12,557 bases of DNA from an uncultured Parasphingopyxis sp. (GCA_905479515.1 CAJQMX010000228.1:1-12557); one strand, 5' to 3'; counted from the stretch's first letter, positions 1 through 7,260 are shown. Notes: generated by a model not told the origin, from the letters alone. Program-made: numbers and translations.

Positions 1-4
1 CCTG

Positions 5-13
5 CCTCCTTTA
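5..13 (-). promoter_or_regulatory. Strong Shine-Dalgarno for a gene starting beyond the left edge
   Basis: Read on the minus strand these bases are TAAAGGAGG, a near-perfect ribosome binding site pointing left out of the window. A minus-strand gene probably begins a few bases beyond position 1, divergent from the acyltransferase at 108. An in-frame ATG at 18-16 precedes the motif but has no Shine-Dalgarno of its own. The product cannot be seen. Confidence 0.4.
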
Positions 14-33
14 CCCATGATGCACAGAGCTAG

Positions 34-51
34 CAGGAACGCGGGTTCCTG
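34..51. repeat. Short inverted repeat in the divergent leader
   Basis: CAGGAAC (34-40) and GTTCCTG (45-51) are perfectly complementary around a 4-base spacer. The repeat lies between the putative leftward gene and the acyltransferase start at 108. It could be a hairpin in the leader or an operator. No T-run follows, so an intrinsic terminator is unlikely. Confidence 0.35.
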
Positions 52-107
52 TCTGCCATGCGCAAGGCCATTGGCTATTCCTGCGCTTTCGTGCAGAGCG
101 TTTTGCG

Positions 108-701
108 ATGGCTTCTCCTGTACAATCTGACGCGCCGCCAAGGTTTGGCCTGCTTGCCCGTCTTGTTCGGGGTATCCTGTTTTTCATCTATCGTCGTCAC
201 AAATTCACGGCCATCGGCACGCCGCCGGACGAACACCGCTTCGTCATCATTGCCGCGCCGCATACAAGCAATTGGGACTTTCCCAATTACGTCGGGCTGA
301 CCCATGAGCTGGGGCTCGAAACGCATTTCATGGCCAAGGATTCGCTGTTCAAATGGCCGATCGGGAAATTCATGCGGCAGGTCGGAGGCGTTCCGGTTCA
401 GCGCGGGGTGAAGCGCGATATGGTCCAACAGATGATCGAGGAATTTGCCCGGCGCGATGCGTTTGTGCTGACTGTTGCGCCAGAAGGCACGCGCGGGATG
501 AAGTCACCCCAGGAATGGCGCACCGGCTTTTACCGGATCGCCCATGGCGCAGGGGTGCCGATTGTTTGCGGTTTTATGGATTATGCGCGCCGACGGGCCG
601 GGATCGGACCGGTCATCATGCCGACGGGTGATTATGAGGCGGACATGGCGCCGGCCTTTGCCTTTTACAGCGACATGCTCGGCAAGCGGACAGGCAGCTA
701 A
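108..701 (+). CDS. PlsC-like lysophospholipid/1-acylglycerol-3-phosphate acyltransferase family protein
   Basis: The 197-aa protein carries the two main signatures of the PlsC/LPLAT family. HTSNWD at residues 52-57 is the HX4D catalytic motif, and EGTRG at 126-130 is the acyl-acceptor phosphate-binding block. Between them, residues 75-100 (FMAKDSLF...GGVPVQRG) match the family's block II. The family transfers an acyl chain to a lysophospholipid or related acceptor at the cytoplasmic membrane. A weakly hydrophobic stretch at 15-28 may be the membrane-associating helix. At about 200 aa it belongs to the short members, and the exact acceptor cannot be told. The ATG at 108 is the first in frame and has no clear Shine-Dalgarno (GAGCG about 10 bases upstream at best). 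It ends 23 bases from the convergent DUF2505 gene. Confidence 0.85.
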   Translation: MASPVQSDAPPRFGLLARLVRGILFFIYRRHKFTAIGTPPDEHRFVIIAAPHTSNWDFPNYVGLTHELGLETHFMAKDSLFKWPIGKFMRQVGGVPVQRGVKRDMVQQMIEEFARRDAFVLTVAPEGTRGMKSPQEWRTGFYRIAHGAGVPIVCGFMDYARRRAGIGPVIMPTGDYEADMAPAFAFYSDMLGKRTGS

Positions 702-724
702 ACGATCAGCCTATCCGGCTCGCG

Positions 725-1210
725 TTACAGCGCTGCGGCGATATAGGCGATCTCGGCATCCAGCCGTTTTTCGATATCCCCGGCCATATATTTTTCCGCC
801 ATCTTGCCGACCAGCGGCATTGTGCAGACCGCATCCGTTTCGCAGCGCAGCGTAAAGCCCTCGCTCTTGGCCTCGACGATGATCTCTCCGCTGGCCGAGG
901 CAGGAAGGCCGTCCGGTTCCACTGCGATCTGGCAGCGATAGGGCCCGCCCTTCGCGCCGCTCCAGCTTTCGACCTGCTTCACCTTGCTCCATTCGCCGAT
1001 CACCGCCTGCAGCATGGGTGGGGCCTCCACCGGCACTTCGCGCTCGCTGGTCATGATATGCTCGCCCTCCGGCCCCTCGCTGATCGCAAGCGTGATGGCA
1101 CGGGCACCGAGCGCGGTGAACTTGGCGCGAACGAAATCCTCATCCCAGAAGCTCCGGCAGAAGGCGTCGATATCCGTGTCGATATCATAGGATAGGGAGA
1201 CCCGTGTCAT
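725..1210 (-). CDS. DUF2505 family protein
   Basis: The 161-aa protein begins MTRVSLSYDIDTDIDAFCRSF and has the layout of DUF2505. This is a START/SRPBCC-like single-domain family: an N-terminal strand plus a helix for 'cushion' phenotypes, a mid-region of alternating strands (residues 75-130), and a long C-terminal helix (about 131-160, GKMAEKYMAGDIEKRLDAEI). There is no signal peptide or membrane segment, so it is probably cytoplasmic. Biochemical function is unknown for the family; a hydrophobic-ligand role is only inferred from the fold. It starts 30 bases after the metY stop on the same strand, with GGAAAG as a ribosome site, so co-transcription with metY is likely. Confidence 0.75.
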   Translation of the reverse strand: MTRVSLSYDIDTDIDAFCRSFWDEDFVRAKFTALGARAITLAISEGPEGEHIMTSEREVPVEAPPMLQAVIGEWSKVKQVESWSGAKGGPYRCQIAVEPDGLPASASGEIIVEAKSEGFTLRCETDAVCTMPLVGKMAEKYMAGDIEKRLDAEIAYIAAAL

Positions 1211-1240
1211 GTGCTGCTTTCCGGTTCAGGCCAATATTGC

Positions 1241-2539
1241 TCAGGCCTGCGCGGCGGTGAGCGCCTGATCGAGATCGGCGATGATATCATCGATATGCTC
1301 CAGCCCGATCGAGAGGCGGATATAGCCGGGGGATACACCGGTTGCGTGCTGCTGCTCCTCGCTCAACTGGCTGTGCGTCGTCGATGCGGGATGGATCGCC
1401 AGGCTGCGGGCATCGCCGATATTGGCGACATGATAGAGGAGTTGCAGCGCGTCGATAAACGCCTTGCCGGCCTCCACGCCGCCCTCCAGTTCAAAGCCGA
1501 GCAGACCGCCAAACCCGCCGGTCAACACGGCCTCGGCACGCGCTTTCTGATCGCCCTCAAGCTGTGACGGGTGGATTACGCGCGTGACGCCTTCCCGGTC
1601 CTTGAGCCAATCGACAACCTTTTGCGTATTCTCGCAATGGCGGGGCATGCGCAGCGCCAGCGTTTCGATCCCCTGGATAAACTGGAACGCGTTCATGGGA
1701 GACATGGCGGCCCCCAGATCGCGCAGCATAACCGTGCGCGCGCGCAGGATATAGGCGATGGGGCCAAGCGGCTTTGCGGCCTCTGTCCAGACCGCGCCGT
1801 GATAGCTGGGATCGGCGGTGTTGAGCGTCGGATGGCGCTCGGGATGGGCCGTCCAGTCGAAATTCCCGCCATCGATGATCAGTCCGCCGATCGAGGTGCC
1901 ATGGCCGCCAATATATTTGGTTGTCGAATAGACGATGATCGCCGCGCCCTGATTGAATGGCCGGGCAAGCAGCGGGGCAGCCGTGTTATCGACAATCAGC
2001 GGGATGCCCATCGGCCGCCCTGTTGATGCAATGTCCGCCATGGGAGGCACGACAAGTTTCGGGTTGGGCAGCGTCTCAAGATACCATGCGCGCGTCCGGT
2101 CATCGCTCGCATCGACAAAAGCCTGCGGATCGGATGGGTCAACGAACCGTGTTTCGATCCCGCAATCCTTCAGCGTGTTGGCAAACAGATTATAGGTTCC
2201 GCCATACAGATCCGTGCCGCTGACGATATTGTCACCGGCCCGGGCAAGGTTTTGTACCGCCATCGCCGATGCCGCCTGGCCCGAAGCCACGGCCAGCGCT
2301 GCTGCACCGCCCTCAATTGCCGCCATCCGGTCTTCAAGGATTGCGGTCGTCGGATTGCCGATGCGGGTGTAGATATTGCCAAGCTCGGACAGGGCGAAAA
2401 GATTGGCTGCATGGTCTGTGCTCTCAAACTGAAAGCTCGTCGTCTGGAAGATCGGCGGTGCGACCGACCCCGTGCCGGGATCGGCACGCCAGCCAGCATG
2501 CAGGGCGAGGGTTTCGGGGTGCAGCGTCTTTTCGGCCAT
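1241..2539 (-). CDS. metY: O-acetylhomoserine sulfhydrylase (O-acetylhomoserine aminocarboxypropyltransferase)
   Basis: The 432-aa PLP enzyme belongs to the Cys/Met metabolism family. YTRIGNPT (57-64) supplies the phosphate-contacting Tyr and Arg of the neighbouring subunit, LIVDNT (181-186) holds the Asp that binds the pyridine nitrogen, and STTKYIGGHG (205-214) contains the Schiff-base Lys208. Length and the long insert after the Lys (residues 222-260) fit MetY rather than the shorter MetB/MetZ. It makes homocysteine from O-acetylhomoserine and sulfide in cytoplasmic methionine synthesis. Three ATGs occur in a row (2545, 2542, 2539). AGGAG sits at 2550-2546, leaving 6 bases to the third one, so 2539 is preferred. 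The leader up to the divergent S41 peptidase contains nested inverted repeats. DUF2505 follows 30 bases downstream. Confidence 0.93.
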   Translation of the reverse strand: MAEKTLHPETLALHAGWRADPGTGSVAPPIFQTTSFQFESTDHAANLFALSELGNIYTRIGNPTTAILEDRMAAIEGGAAALAVASGQAASAMAVQNLARAGDNIVSGTDLYGGTYNLFANTLKDCGIETRFVDPSDPQAFVDASDDRTRAWYLETLPNPKLVVPPMADIASTGRPMGIPLIVDNTAAPLLARPFNQGAAIIVYSTTKYIGGHGTSIGGLIIDGGNFDWTAHPERHPTLNTADPSYHGAVWTEAAKPLGPIAYILRARTVMLRDLGAAMSPMNAFQFIQGIETLALRMPRHCENTQKVVDWLKDREGVTRVIHPSQLEGDQKARAEAVLTGGFGGLLGFELEGGVEAGKAFIDALQLLYHVANIGDARSLAIHPASTTHSQLSEEQQHATGVSPGYIRLSIGLEHIDDIIADLDQALTAAQA

Positions 2540-2593
2540 CATCATCTCCTGTGTTTCGCGCCGGTCCTAGCGCAGCTTTTGCGGCGAGACACC

Positions 2594-2661
2594 CATCAAT
2601 TCTTGCCCGGCGTGCAATCCCGGTTCAAACAGTATGGATTGATGCCCGTATTTGATCGGGC
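2594..2661 (-). promoter_or_regulatory. Structured leader upstream of metY
   Basis: On the minus strand, CATCAAT (2644-2638) pairs with ATTGATG (2600-2594), a perfect 7-base stem that encloses a CCGG/CCGG hairpin. Just upstream, GCCCG (2661-2657) can pair either with CGGGC at 2648-2644 or with CGGGC at 2609-2605, so two structures exclude each other. The enclosed TTTGAACCGGGATTGCA loosely recalls the loop of SAM-II riboswitches found before alphaproteobacterial methionine genes. However, the P1 stem and the GCTAAA/AAAAGG part are not recognisable. The stretch also lies in the promoter region of the divergent peptidase gene, so an operator role is equally possible. Confidence 0.3.
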
Positions 2662-2679
2662 CGCGAGCGAAGAGGGGGC

Positions 2680-4158
2680 ATGGCGATGCGACAACCGGGC
2701 AGGATCGGCGCGACACTCAGCGTGCTGGCATTGCTTGTTGGCTGCGGCGGAGGCGGCAGCAGTGGTGGTGGCGCAACACCTGCTCCGCCCAGCGCGGGCA
2801 CTCCTCCTCCCCCGGCGAGCACCGCATGTTCGCTCAGCTCCCGTCAGCAATGGGCCGAGGCACAGCTCGACGAATGGTATCTGTTCCCCGAAACGCTGCC
2901 GGCCAACCGCAGCCCGGCGGGCTTTGCCACTGTCAGCGCCTATATCGACAATCTCACGGCGACGGCGCGCGCCCAGGGGCGGGACCGCTACTTCACCTAT
3001 CTGACATCGATTGCTGCCGAAAATGCCTTTTTCCAGCAGGGCGCCAATGCCGGTTTCGGCATCCGTCTGGCGATCGATAGCAGCGGCCAACGCCTGTTCG
3101 TCTCCGAAGCCTTTGAAGGCGCACCGGCGCTCGCCGCCGGGATCGACCGGGGCACGGAGATCCTTGCCATCGGCACGAGCAGCGCTGATTTGCGCACCAT
3201 CAGCCAGATCATTGCCGAGGATGGGCAGGTCGGGCTGACCGATGCGCTAGGCCCCTCTTCGGCAGGAGTTCAGCGGACCCTGCGCGTCACCGATGCCGCC
3301 AACGGCCAGCGGACGATTTCCGTTACAAAAGCCGATTATGATCTTGAGCCCGTCTCGTCGCGCTATGGCGCGCAGGTCATTTCGGATGGCGGCCGCGATA
3401 TCGGTTATCTCAATCTGCGAACCTTTATCTCGACAGCTGACCCGGCGCTCACGGCTGCGTTCAATGATTTCAAAGCGCGCGGGATCACCGAGTTCATTAT
3501 CGATTTCCGTTATAATGGCGGCGGGCTTGTCAGCACGGCCGAATTGATGGGCGATCTGCTTGGCCGGAACCGGATAAATTCTGTCTTCTCGCGGCTCACC
3601 TTCAGGTCCAGCAAATCGCAATTCAACGAGGTTAAGCGCATTGCGAACAAGACGGAAGCGGTCGCGCCCATGCGGATCGCCTTTATCGGGACAAGTGCGA
3701 CAGCCTCAGCCAGCGAGCTTGTCATCAACGCCTTCATTCCCTTTCTGGGGCCGGATTTGGCGCTGGTCGGCAGCAATACCTATGGCAAGCCGGTCGGCCA
3801 GATCGCGGAGGACCGGGAGCAATGCGACGACCGGTTGCGCATTGTCGCCTTCGCCACACAAAATTCGCAGGGCAATGCCGATTATTTCGATGGCCTAGCA
3901 TCCAGTGTCGAGGCCAGCTGCGCGGCGGGCGATGATATCAGCTTTCCGCTCGGCGATCCGCGCGAAAATTCGGTTGCCCGGGCGCTCGATTTCCTCGCCG
4001 GACGCAGCTGCCAGCCGATCGCCGGGGCAAGCGCGAGCAGCAGTGCGCAAAGCGGCAGTCTCTCTCCGCAAGCCGCCGGTGCCGATCCGCTCAGCCGCTC
4101 CATGCTGATGCCCGAGCGGCCCAGTCCGGCGCAGATAAACTCACCGGGAATCTTTTAG
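2680..4158 (+). CDS. S41 family (C-terminal processing) peptidase lipoprotein
   Basis: The 492-aa protein starts with a lipoprotein signal peptide. The lipobox LVGC puts the lipidated Cys at residue 22, followed by a Gly/Ser/Pro-rich linker (23-48). A PDZ-like domain follows at about 120-215 (GFGIRL ... GAPALAAGI). The S41 core has IDFRYNGGG (274-282) and TASASE (341-346) with catalytic Ser345. TYGKPVG (367-373) supplies Lys370. The 25-residue Ser-Lys spacing equals that of known CtpA/Prc enzymes. The product should sit anchored in the periplasm or outer membrane and cleave envelope proteins; its substrate is unknown. The ATG at 2680 follows AGAGGGGG at good distance; a second ATG two codons later is a weaker alternative. 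It is divergent from metY. The last 45 residues are Ser/Ala/Pro-rich and probably disordered. Confidence 0.9.
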   Translation: MAMRQPGRIGATLSVLALLVGCGGGGSSGGGATPAPPSAGTPPPPASTACSLSSRQQWAEAQLDEWYLFPETLPANRSPAGFATVSAYIDNLTATARAQGRDRYFTYLTSIAAENAFFQQGANAGFGIRLAIDSSGQRLFVSEAFEGAPALAAGIDRGTEILAIGTSSADLRTISQIIAEDGQVGLTDALGPSSAGVQRTLRVTDAANGQRTISVTKADYDLEPVSSRYGAQVISDGGRDIGYLNLRTFISTADPALTAAFNDFKARGITEFIIDFRYNGGGLVSTAELMGDLLGRNRINSVFSRLTFRSSKSQFNEVKRIANKTEAVAPMRIAFIGTSATASASELVINAFIPFLGPDLALVGSNTYGKPVGQIAEDREQCDDRLRIVAFATQNSQGNADYFDGLASSVEASCAAGDDISFPLGDPRENSVARALDFLAGRSCQPIAGASASSSAQSGSLSPQAAGADPLSRSMLMPERPSPAQINSPGIF

Positions 4159-4200
4159 GAATAAATTGCCGCGCACGGCGAAGAGAAGGCAGATTGCGCG

Positions 4201-4251
4201 CGCTTTTTGCTGCCAAAGCGGCTATCGCATCCGAACAGGCATTTTGCCTGT
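4201..4251 (+). other. Two small hairpins between S41 gene and Lys-rich peptide gene
   Basis: CGCTTT (4201-4206) pairs with AAAGCG (4215-4220), and ACAGGC (4235-4240) pairs with GCCTGT (4246-4251) around a 5-base loop. The second hairpin ends 3 bases before the AAGGAG ribosome site of the next gene. The first may end the S41 transcript and the second may be a leader element. Neither has a T-run. Confidence 0.3.
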
Positions 4252-4266
4252 GTGAAGGAGAGCATC

Positions 4267-4404
4267 ATGGCCAAAGGCCAGAAAAAGTCCACCCGGGAAG
4301 CGCGCAAGCCGAAGGCGGAGAAGAAGAAAAAGAACAACATGTCCGAACCTTCCCAAAAAGCCGGTGTCGTTTCGGGTCTTGAACATATGCAGAAGAAGGG
4401 CTGA
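4267..4404 (+). CDS. Small Lys-rich conserved hypothetical protein (45 aa)
   Basis: This short gene starts at ATG 4267 behind a strong GAAGGAGAG ribosome site and ends with TGA at 4402-4404. The N-terminal half is extremely basic (MAKGQKKSTREARKPKAEKK at residues 1-20, then more Lys) and probably unstructured. Residues 25-45 are more mixed and end in MQKKG. There is no signal peptide. Only 3 bases separate it from the TTG start of the PhnA-like gene, and AGAAGGG inside its last codons serves as that gene's ribosome site, so the two are translationally linked. A role in nucleic-acid or ribosome binding can be guessed from charge only. A longer in-frame start at 4207 exists but lacks a ribosome site. 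Confidence 0.7.
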   Translation: MAKGQKKSTREARKPKAEKKKKNNMSEPSQKAGVVSGLEHMQKKG

Positions 4405-4407
4405 ACA

Positions 4408-4722
4408 TTGTCCGATAGTGAAGATGGGGCCTATGTTTATGACGAGGCCAGCGGCGAGTGGATCAGCCCCGAAGAGGCGGCGGCCAAGAGCGCGGAATCG
4501 AGCGCCGCGCCCGAAGTGCGTGATGCCGTTGGCAACGCACTGGCTGACGGCGACAGCGTTACCCTGATCAAGGACCTCAAAGTCAAGGGTGCGGGCCAAA
4601 CGCTGAAACGGGGAACCGTCGTCAAGACGATCCGGCTGACCGCCAATCCGGAAGAGATTGATTGCCGCACCGATGGCATCAAGGGTCTCGTGCTTCGGAC
4701 AGAGTTTGTGAAGAAGCGTTAG
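4408..4722 (+). CDS. PhnA-C domain protein (alkylphosphonate utilisation protein PhnA/YjdM-like, without zinc ribbon)
   Basis: The 104-aa product begins at TTG 4408, three bases after the Lys-rich peptide. Residues 36-103 match the C-terminal PhnA domain closely: VRDAVGNALADGDSVTLIKD, then LKVKGAG and GTVVKTIRLT, then EIDCRTDGIKGLVLRTEFVKK. In YjdM/PhnA of enterobacteria this small beta-barrel is preceded by a zinc ribbon. Here the N-terminus has no Cys pairs and is an acidic Ala/Ser/Glu stretch instead. Despite the family name, a role in phosphonate use is not established. Nothing nearby belongs to a phosphonate pathway. The coupling with the Lys-rich peptide, basic against an acidic N-terminus, may mean that they interact. 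Confidence 0.82.
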   Translation: MSDSEDGAYVYDEASGEWISPEEAAAKSAESSAAPEVRDAVGNALADGDSVTLIKDLKVKGAGQTLKRGTVVKTIRLTANPEEIDCRTDGIKGLVLRTEFVKKR

Positions 4723-4738
4723 CCTGTGCCGACGCGTC

Positions 4739-5170
4739 TCAGTCGCCCAACAATCCAAACTCCGCGAGCCATGCTCCGGTAATCAATATGACGGCGATGG
4801 CCATTGCGATGACCATCACGATCCGGCTGCGGCGTCCCATGGTGATTTGCCAGATGCCGCCGGCTATCGAGACCAGGCCCAGGAAAATGACCAGCGCGAA
4901 GATGCCGAAGAACCCGGTGGTCTCTTCTGCGGTGCCGGTATAGGTCGTGCCGCCGATCTCCTTTCCCGGATTGGCCATGGTCGGGTACAGGTTCAGGGCG
5001 ATATAGCCCATGACACCGGCCAGCAATATTCCGAGCAACAGCATGATCCAGCCAAGGGTGCGGATGCGCCGGGAGGATTCCATCTTCCCTCCGCATTGCG
5101 GACACACCGCAACGGCACCCTCGGCGCGGTGACCGCACCGCCACTTCCTGCATGTACTGAATTCCTGCAT
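4739..5170 (-). CDS. Zinc-ribbon, three-helix membrane protein (paralogue of 8806-9225)
   Basis: The 143-aa protein has an N-terminal zinc-binding ribbon (Cys7, Cys12, Cys23, Cys26; CX4C-X10-CX2C) followed by three predicted membrane helices at about residues 39-60, 86-109 and 115-136. The loop 61-85 is polar. GGGAG lies 8 bases before the ATG at 5170, which supports this start. The protein at 8806-9225 has its four Cys at the same residue numbers and shares the following GG (27-28), the GW at 40-41 and the helix pattern, so the two are clearly paralogues. Function is unknown. The ribbon would lie on the cytoplasmic side and could contact another protein or nucleic acid. It lies downstream of the SnoaL-like gene on the same strand, separated by 89 bases with an inverted repeat. 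Confidence 0.8.
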   Translation of the reverse strand: MQEFSTCRKWRCGHRAEGAVAVCPQCGGKMESSRRIRTLGWIMLLLGILLAGVMGYIALNLYPTMANPGKEIGGTTYTGTAEETTGFFGIFALVIFLGLVSIAGGIWQITMGRRSRIVMVIAMAIAVILITGAWLAEFGLLGD

Positions 5171-5216
5171 CGCATAACTCCCGACTCGGTACGACCCGGC
5201 GAAAAGCGAATGCGAT

Positions 5217-5249
5217 ATTCTCTCCGCAATGCCGTAGCGTCAAGAGAAT
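5217..5249. repeat. Inverted repeat between the SnoaL-like gene and the zinc-ribbon gene
   Basis: ATTCTCT (5217-5223) and AGAGAAT (5243-5249) are exactly complementary around a 19-base spacer, with a further G-T pair outside. The repeat is 11 bases after the stop of the SnoaL-like gene and 47 bases before the zinc-ribbon start. It may be a terminator-like hairpin or an operator for the downstream gene. Confidence 0.35.
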
Positions 5250-5259
5250 GCGGTCGGCG

Positions 5260-5790
5260 CTATCCTCCCTCACCATTCCGAGGCGCGCGAGCCGCCGCAA
5301 GAAATGGCGCATAATCGGCATAGTCGCGATGCGATACCACCAGCCCGTCTTCGATACGCAGGATCGAGAGGAAGGGCATGACGCTTGCAACTTCGCGGCC
5401 TTCGCCTAGCTGGACCGCCCAGTCGAGCTCTCCTTCGAAGATCGAATAATGGCCGGAATGAAAGGCGCGTAGCGGGCGCAGCGACATCCGCGTGATCCCG
5501 GTATAGCCTTGGCGGAACAGTGTCATCATGGCCGGCTTGCCGTCAGCCAGTGCGCCGCCGAACACCAGCTCCGCCGTTCTGTCCTGAAAGCTTCCCGTCT
5601 CGGCGAGCAGCGGCTCGAGCGCATCCCAGTCGCGTGCAATATAGGCGTCAAAATAGGCCTGGCCGACGGCTTCCGTCGAGGCGCTCGTCTCATCAAAGCT
5701 CGGCCTTTCCTGCGCCTGCAATGGCGCGGCGGGCATGGCGAGAAGCAAAGCGAGTGAAAGCGCAAGAGGGGGAACGAACAGGGGTTTCAT
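5260..5790 (-). CDS. Exported NTF2/SnoaL-like protein
   Basis: The 176-aa protein begins with a clear Sec signal peptide (MKPLFVPPLALSLALLLAMP, cleavage likely after the Ala of LQA at residues 24-26). It continues with an NTF2-like cone: the helix AYFDAYIARDWDALEPLLAE, then strands around FQDRTAELVFGG and the HSGHYSIFEGELDW and MPFLSILRIEDGLVVSHRDY segments. This is the usual length and order of SnoaL-like/DUF4440 domains. The family includes ketosteroid isomerase and polyketide cyclases, but many members only bind ligand. The periplasmic location and absence of a biosynthetic neighbour leave the substrate unknown. AAAGG precedes the ATG by about 10 bases. The same frame remains open on the minus strand far upstream to 8205, which is antisense noise. 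It is divergent from the globin-like gene. Confidence 0.82.
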   Translation of the reverse strand: MKPLFVPPLALSLALLLAMPAAPLQAQERPSFDETSASTEAVGQAYFDAYIARDWDALEPLLAETGSFQDRTAELVFGGALADGKPAMMTLFRQGYTGITRMSLRPLRAFHSGHYSIFEGELDWAVQLGEGREVASVMPFLSILRIEDGLVVSHRDYADYAPFLAAARAPRNGEGG

Positions 5791-5982
5791 GGGAGCATAG
5801 CCTTTGCAAATTGCCGGATGGCGTGATGCGGGCTTTTCGACCTGCCCCGCCCGGCGTGTCGACCCGGCTTTCGACCAATGCCCGTCACAAGGCGGCAAAA
5901 GCGGGACATGGCCAGACGACCGGCATGAGCGCGCCGCGCCTCCACCCTTGCTTTGCGCCGCGCGATCCGCTGGAAGGGACCG

Positions 5983-6396
5983 ATGAAAGAAAGCGTCACG
6001 CAGGACGACACAACCGCGATGATGGCTGCGCTCGAAGCGGCAGGGGAAGCCGGCGTCGATATCGTGCCGATCGTCTTTGATCGCTTCTTCGCGGCCTTCC
6101 CCGAAACCCGCCCGCTGTTCATCAGTTTCGAGGCGGCGGCCGGGCGGATGGTGAACGAAACGCTGGAGGCGATTGTCGGCCTCGCCGAGGGGGCCTGGTG
6201 GGTTGAGAGCACGGTCGTCAATTTTGTCGACCTCCACCGCAATTACGGCGCCATACCGATGGCCCAGTGGACCGCCTGGATCGACATGACAGTCGACGCG
6301 CTGCTCGAGGCAGCCGGCGAGAGTGCAGACGGCGGAGCCGCATGGCGGCGGCAGGCCGAGCGGCTGAAGGCGATGATACCGCCTGTGCTTGCCTGA
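5983..6396 (+). CDS. Globin-like protein (137 aa)
   Basis: The 137-aa protein resembles single-domain bacterial globins. FDRFFAAFPETRPLF (32-46) corresponds to the B/C-helix region, GRMVNETLEAIVGL (54-67) to E, and VNFVDLHRNYGAIPMAQW (79-96) to F, with the expected proximal haem ligand His85 in the typical H-x-x-YG-x-x-P context. There is no distal-pocket His, and the distal E-helix is less conserved, so haem binding is likely but gas chemistry is open. GGAAGGGA is 3 bases before the ATG at 5983, which favours it over the in-frame ATG at 5953. The TauE/SafE permease follows after 15 bases, implying one transcript. Confidence 0.7.
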   Translation: MKESVTQDDTTAMMAALEAAGEAGVDIVPIVFDRFFAAFPETRPLFISFEAAAGRMVNETLEAIVGLAEGAWWVESTVVNFVDLHRNYGAIPMAQWTAWIDMTVDALLEAAGESADGGAAWRRQAERLKAMIPPVLA

Positions 6397-6411
6397 TCCA
6401 TCTGCTCCGCT

Positions 6412-7179
6412 ATGCCGGACGCGATGCAGTACGACCCCGCCACCATCGCCATTGCCTGCCTTGCCGTGTTCATCCTCGGCCTTGCCAAGGGCGGCTTTGC
6501 AGGGCTCGGCGCGCTCGCAACACCCCTTTTCGCGCTCAGCGTCGCGCCGACCCAGGCCGCCGCGATCCTGCTGCCGATCCTGATTGTGCAGGATGTGGTC
6601 AGCGTCTGGAGCTTTCGTAAAAGCTGGAGCAAATGGGCTGTCGGCTGGATGCTGCCCGGCGCGGTGATCGGTGTCGCGCTTGGCTATGTCTTTGCCGCCA
6701 TCCTGCCGATGAGCGCGGTCACCGGCGCGCTTGGCGGCATCACGCTGGGCTTCGGCCTGTACCGGCTCTGGCTGGAGCGCGGCGGCAGAATCGTCGCCCC
6801 CTCCAACTCCCCCGGCTGGGTTGGCAGCATTTTCGGCATCGTCACCGGCTTCACAAGCCAGATCGCCCATGCCGGCGGCCCGCCGATGCAGATGTGGCTC
6901 ACCCCGCGAAAAATGCCCCACCTGATGTTCGTCGGCACCAGCTCCGTCCTGTTCGCCGCGATCAACTGGATCAAGGTTCCCGCCTATGCCGCGCTGGGTG
7001 AGTTCACACCCGAAAACCTTACCGCCTCGGCAATGCTCATGCCGCTTGCGATTGTCAGCACCTTTGTCGGCGTCTGGCTTATCCGCCGGATGGACCCGGC
7101 GCGTTTCTACACGCTGGTATATCTCCTCATGGTTCTCCTTGGCAGCAAGCTGATCTGGGACGCGGTGACCGGGGGGTAG
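6412..7179 (+). CDS. TauE/SafE (TSUP) family permease
   Basis: The 255-aa integral membrane protein has about eight hydrophobic segments. It shows the TSUP hallmarks: GLAKGGFAGLGALATPLFAL (23-42) in the first half, and in the second half FGIVTGFTSQIAHAGGPPMQ (140-159), the inverted-repeat counterpart, followed by FVGTSSVLFAAINWIK. TSUP proteins move small organic sulfur compounds or sulfite and related anions across the inner membrane. The substrate here cannot be assigned. It lies 15 bases downstream of the globin-like gene and probably shares its mRNA. The ATG at 6412 is the first in frame, and CTCCG upstream gives no strong ribosome site, which fits translational coupling. An alternative start at Met5 exists. 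Confidence 0.88.
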   Translation: MPDAMQYDPATIAIACLAVFILGLAKGGFAGLGALATPLFALSVAPTQAAAILLPILIVQDVVSVWSFRKSWSKWAVGWMLPGAVIGVALGYVFAAILPMSAVTGALGGITLGFGLYRLWLERGGRIVAPSNSPGWVGSIFGIVTGFTSQIAHAGGPPMQMWLTPRKMPHLMFVGTSSVLFAAINWIKVPAYAALGEFTPENLTASAMLMPLAIVSTFVGVWLIRRMDPARFYTLVYLLMVLLGSKLIWDAVTGG

Positions 7180-7207
7180 GCCCACGCCTTTCCCCAGATT
7201 GACTCGT

Positions 7208-7237
7208 CTGCTTTGCCGTATTAATCCGGCAAAGCAG
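7208..7237 (+). terminator. Perfect 11-bp hairpin, probable terminator of the globin-permease transcript
   Basis: CTGCTTTGCCG (7208-7218) pairs without mismatch with CGGCAAAGCAG (7227-7237) around an 8-base AT-rich loop. It lies 28 bases after the permease stop and 23 bases before the aspartyl protease start. The tract after it (TAAATTT) is only partly T-rich, so an attenuator or mRNA-stability hairpin in the protease leader is an alternative. Confidence 0.55.
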
Positions 7238-7260
7238 TAAATTTCCAGCAGCGGGGCACC

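Noticed and set aside
2594..2661. A definite SAM-II riboswitch call
   Set aside because: Only a loop-like piece agrees. The P1 stem around it and the downstream GCTAAA plus pseudoknot strand are not found, so the region is listed only as an unassigned structured leader.
4207..4266. N-terminal extension of the Lys-rich peptide
   Set aside because: The upstream ATG lacks a ribosome site and the extension crosses a hairpin. ATG 4267 has GAAGGAGAG.
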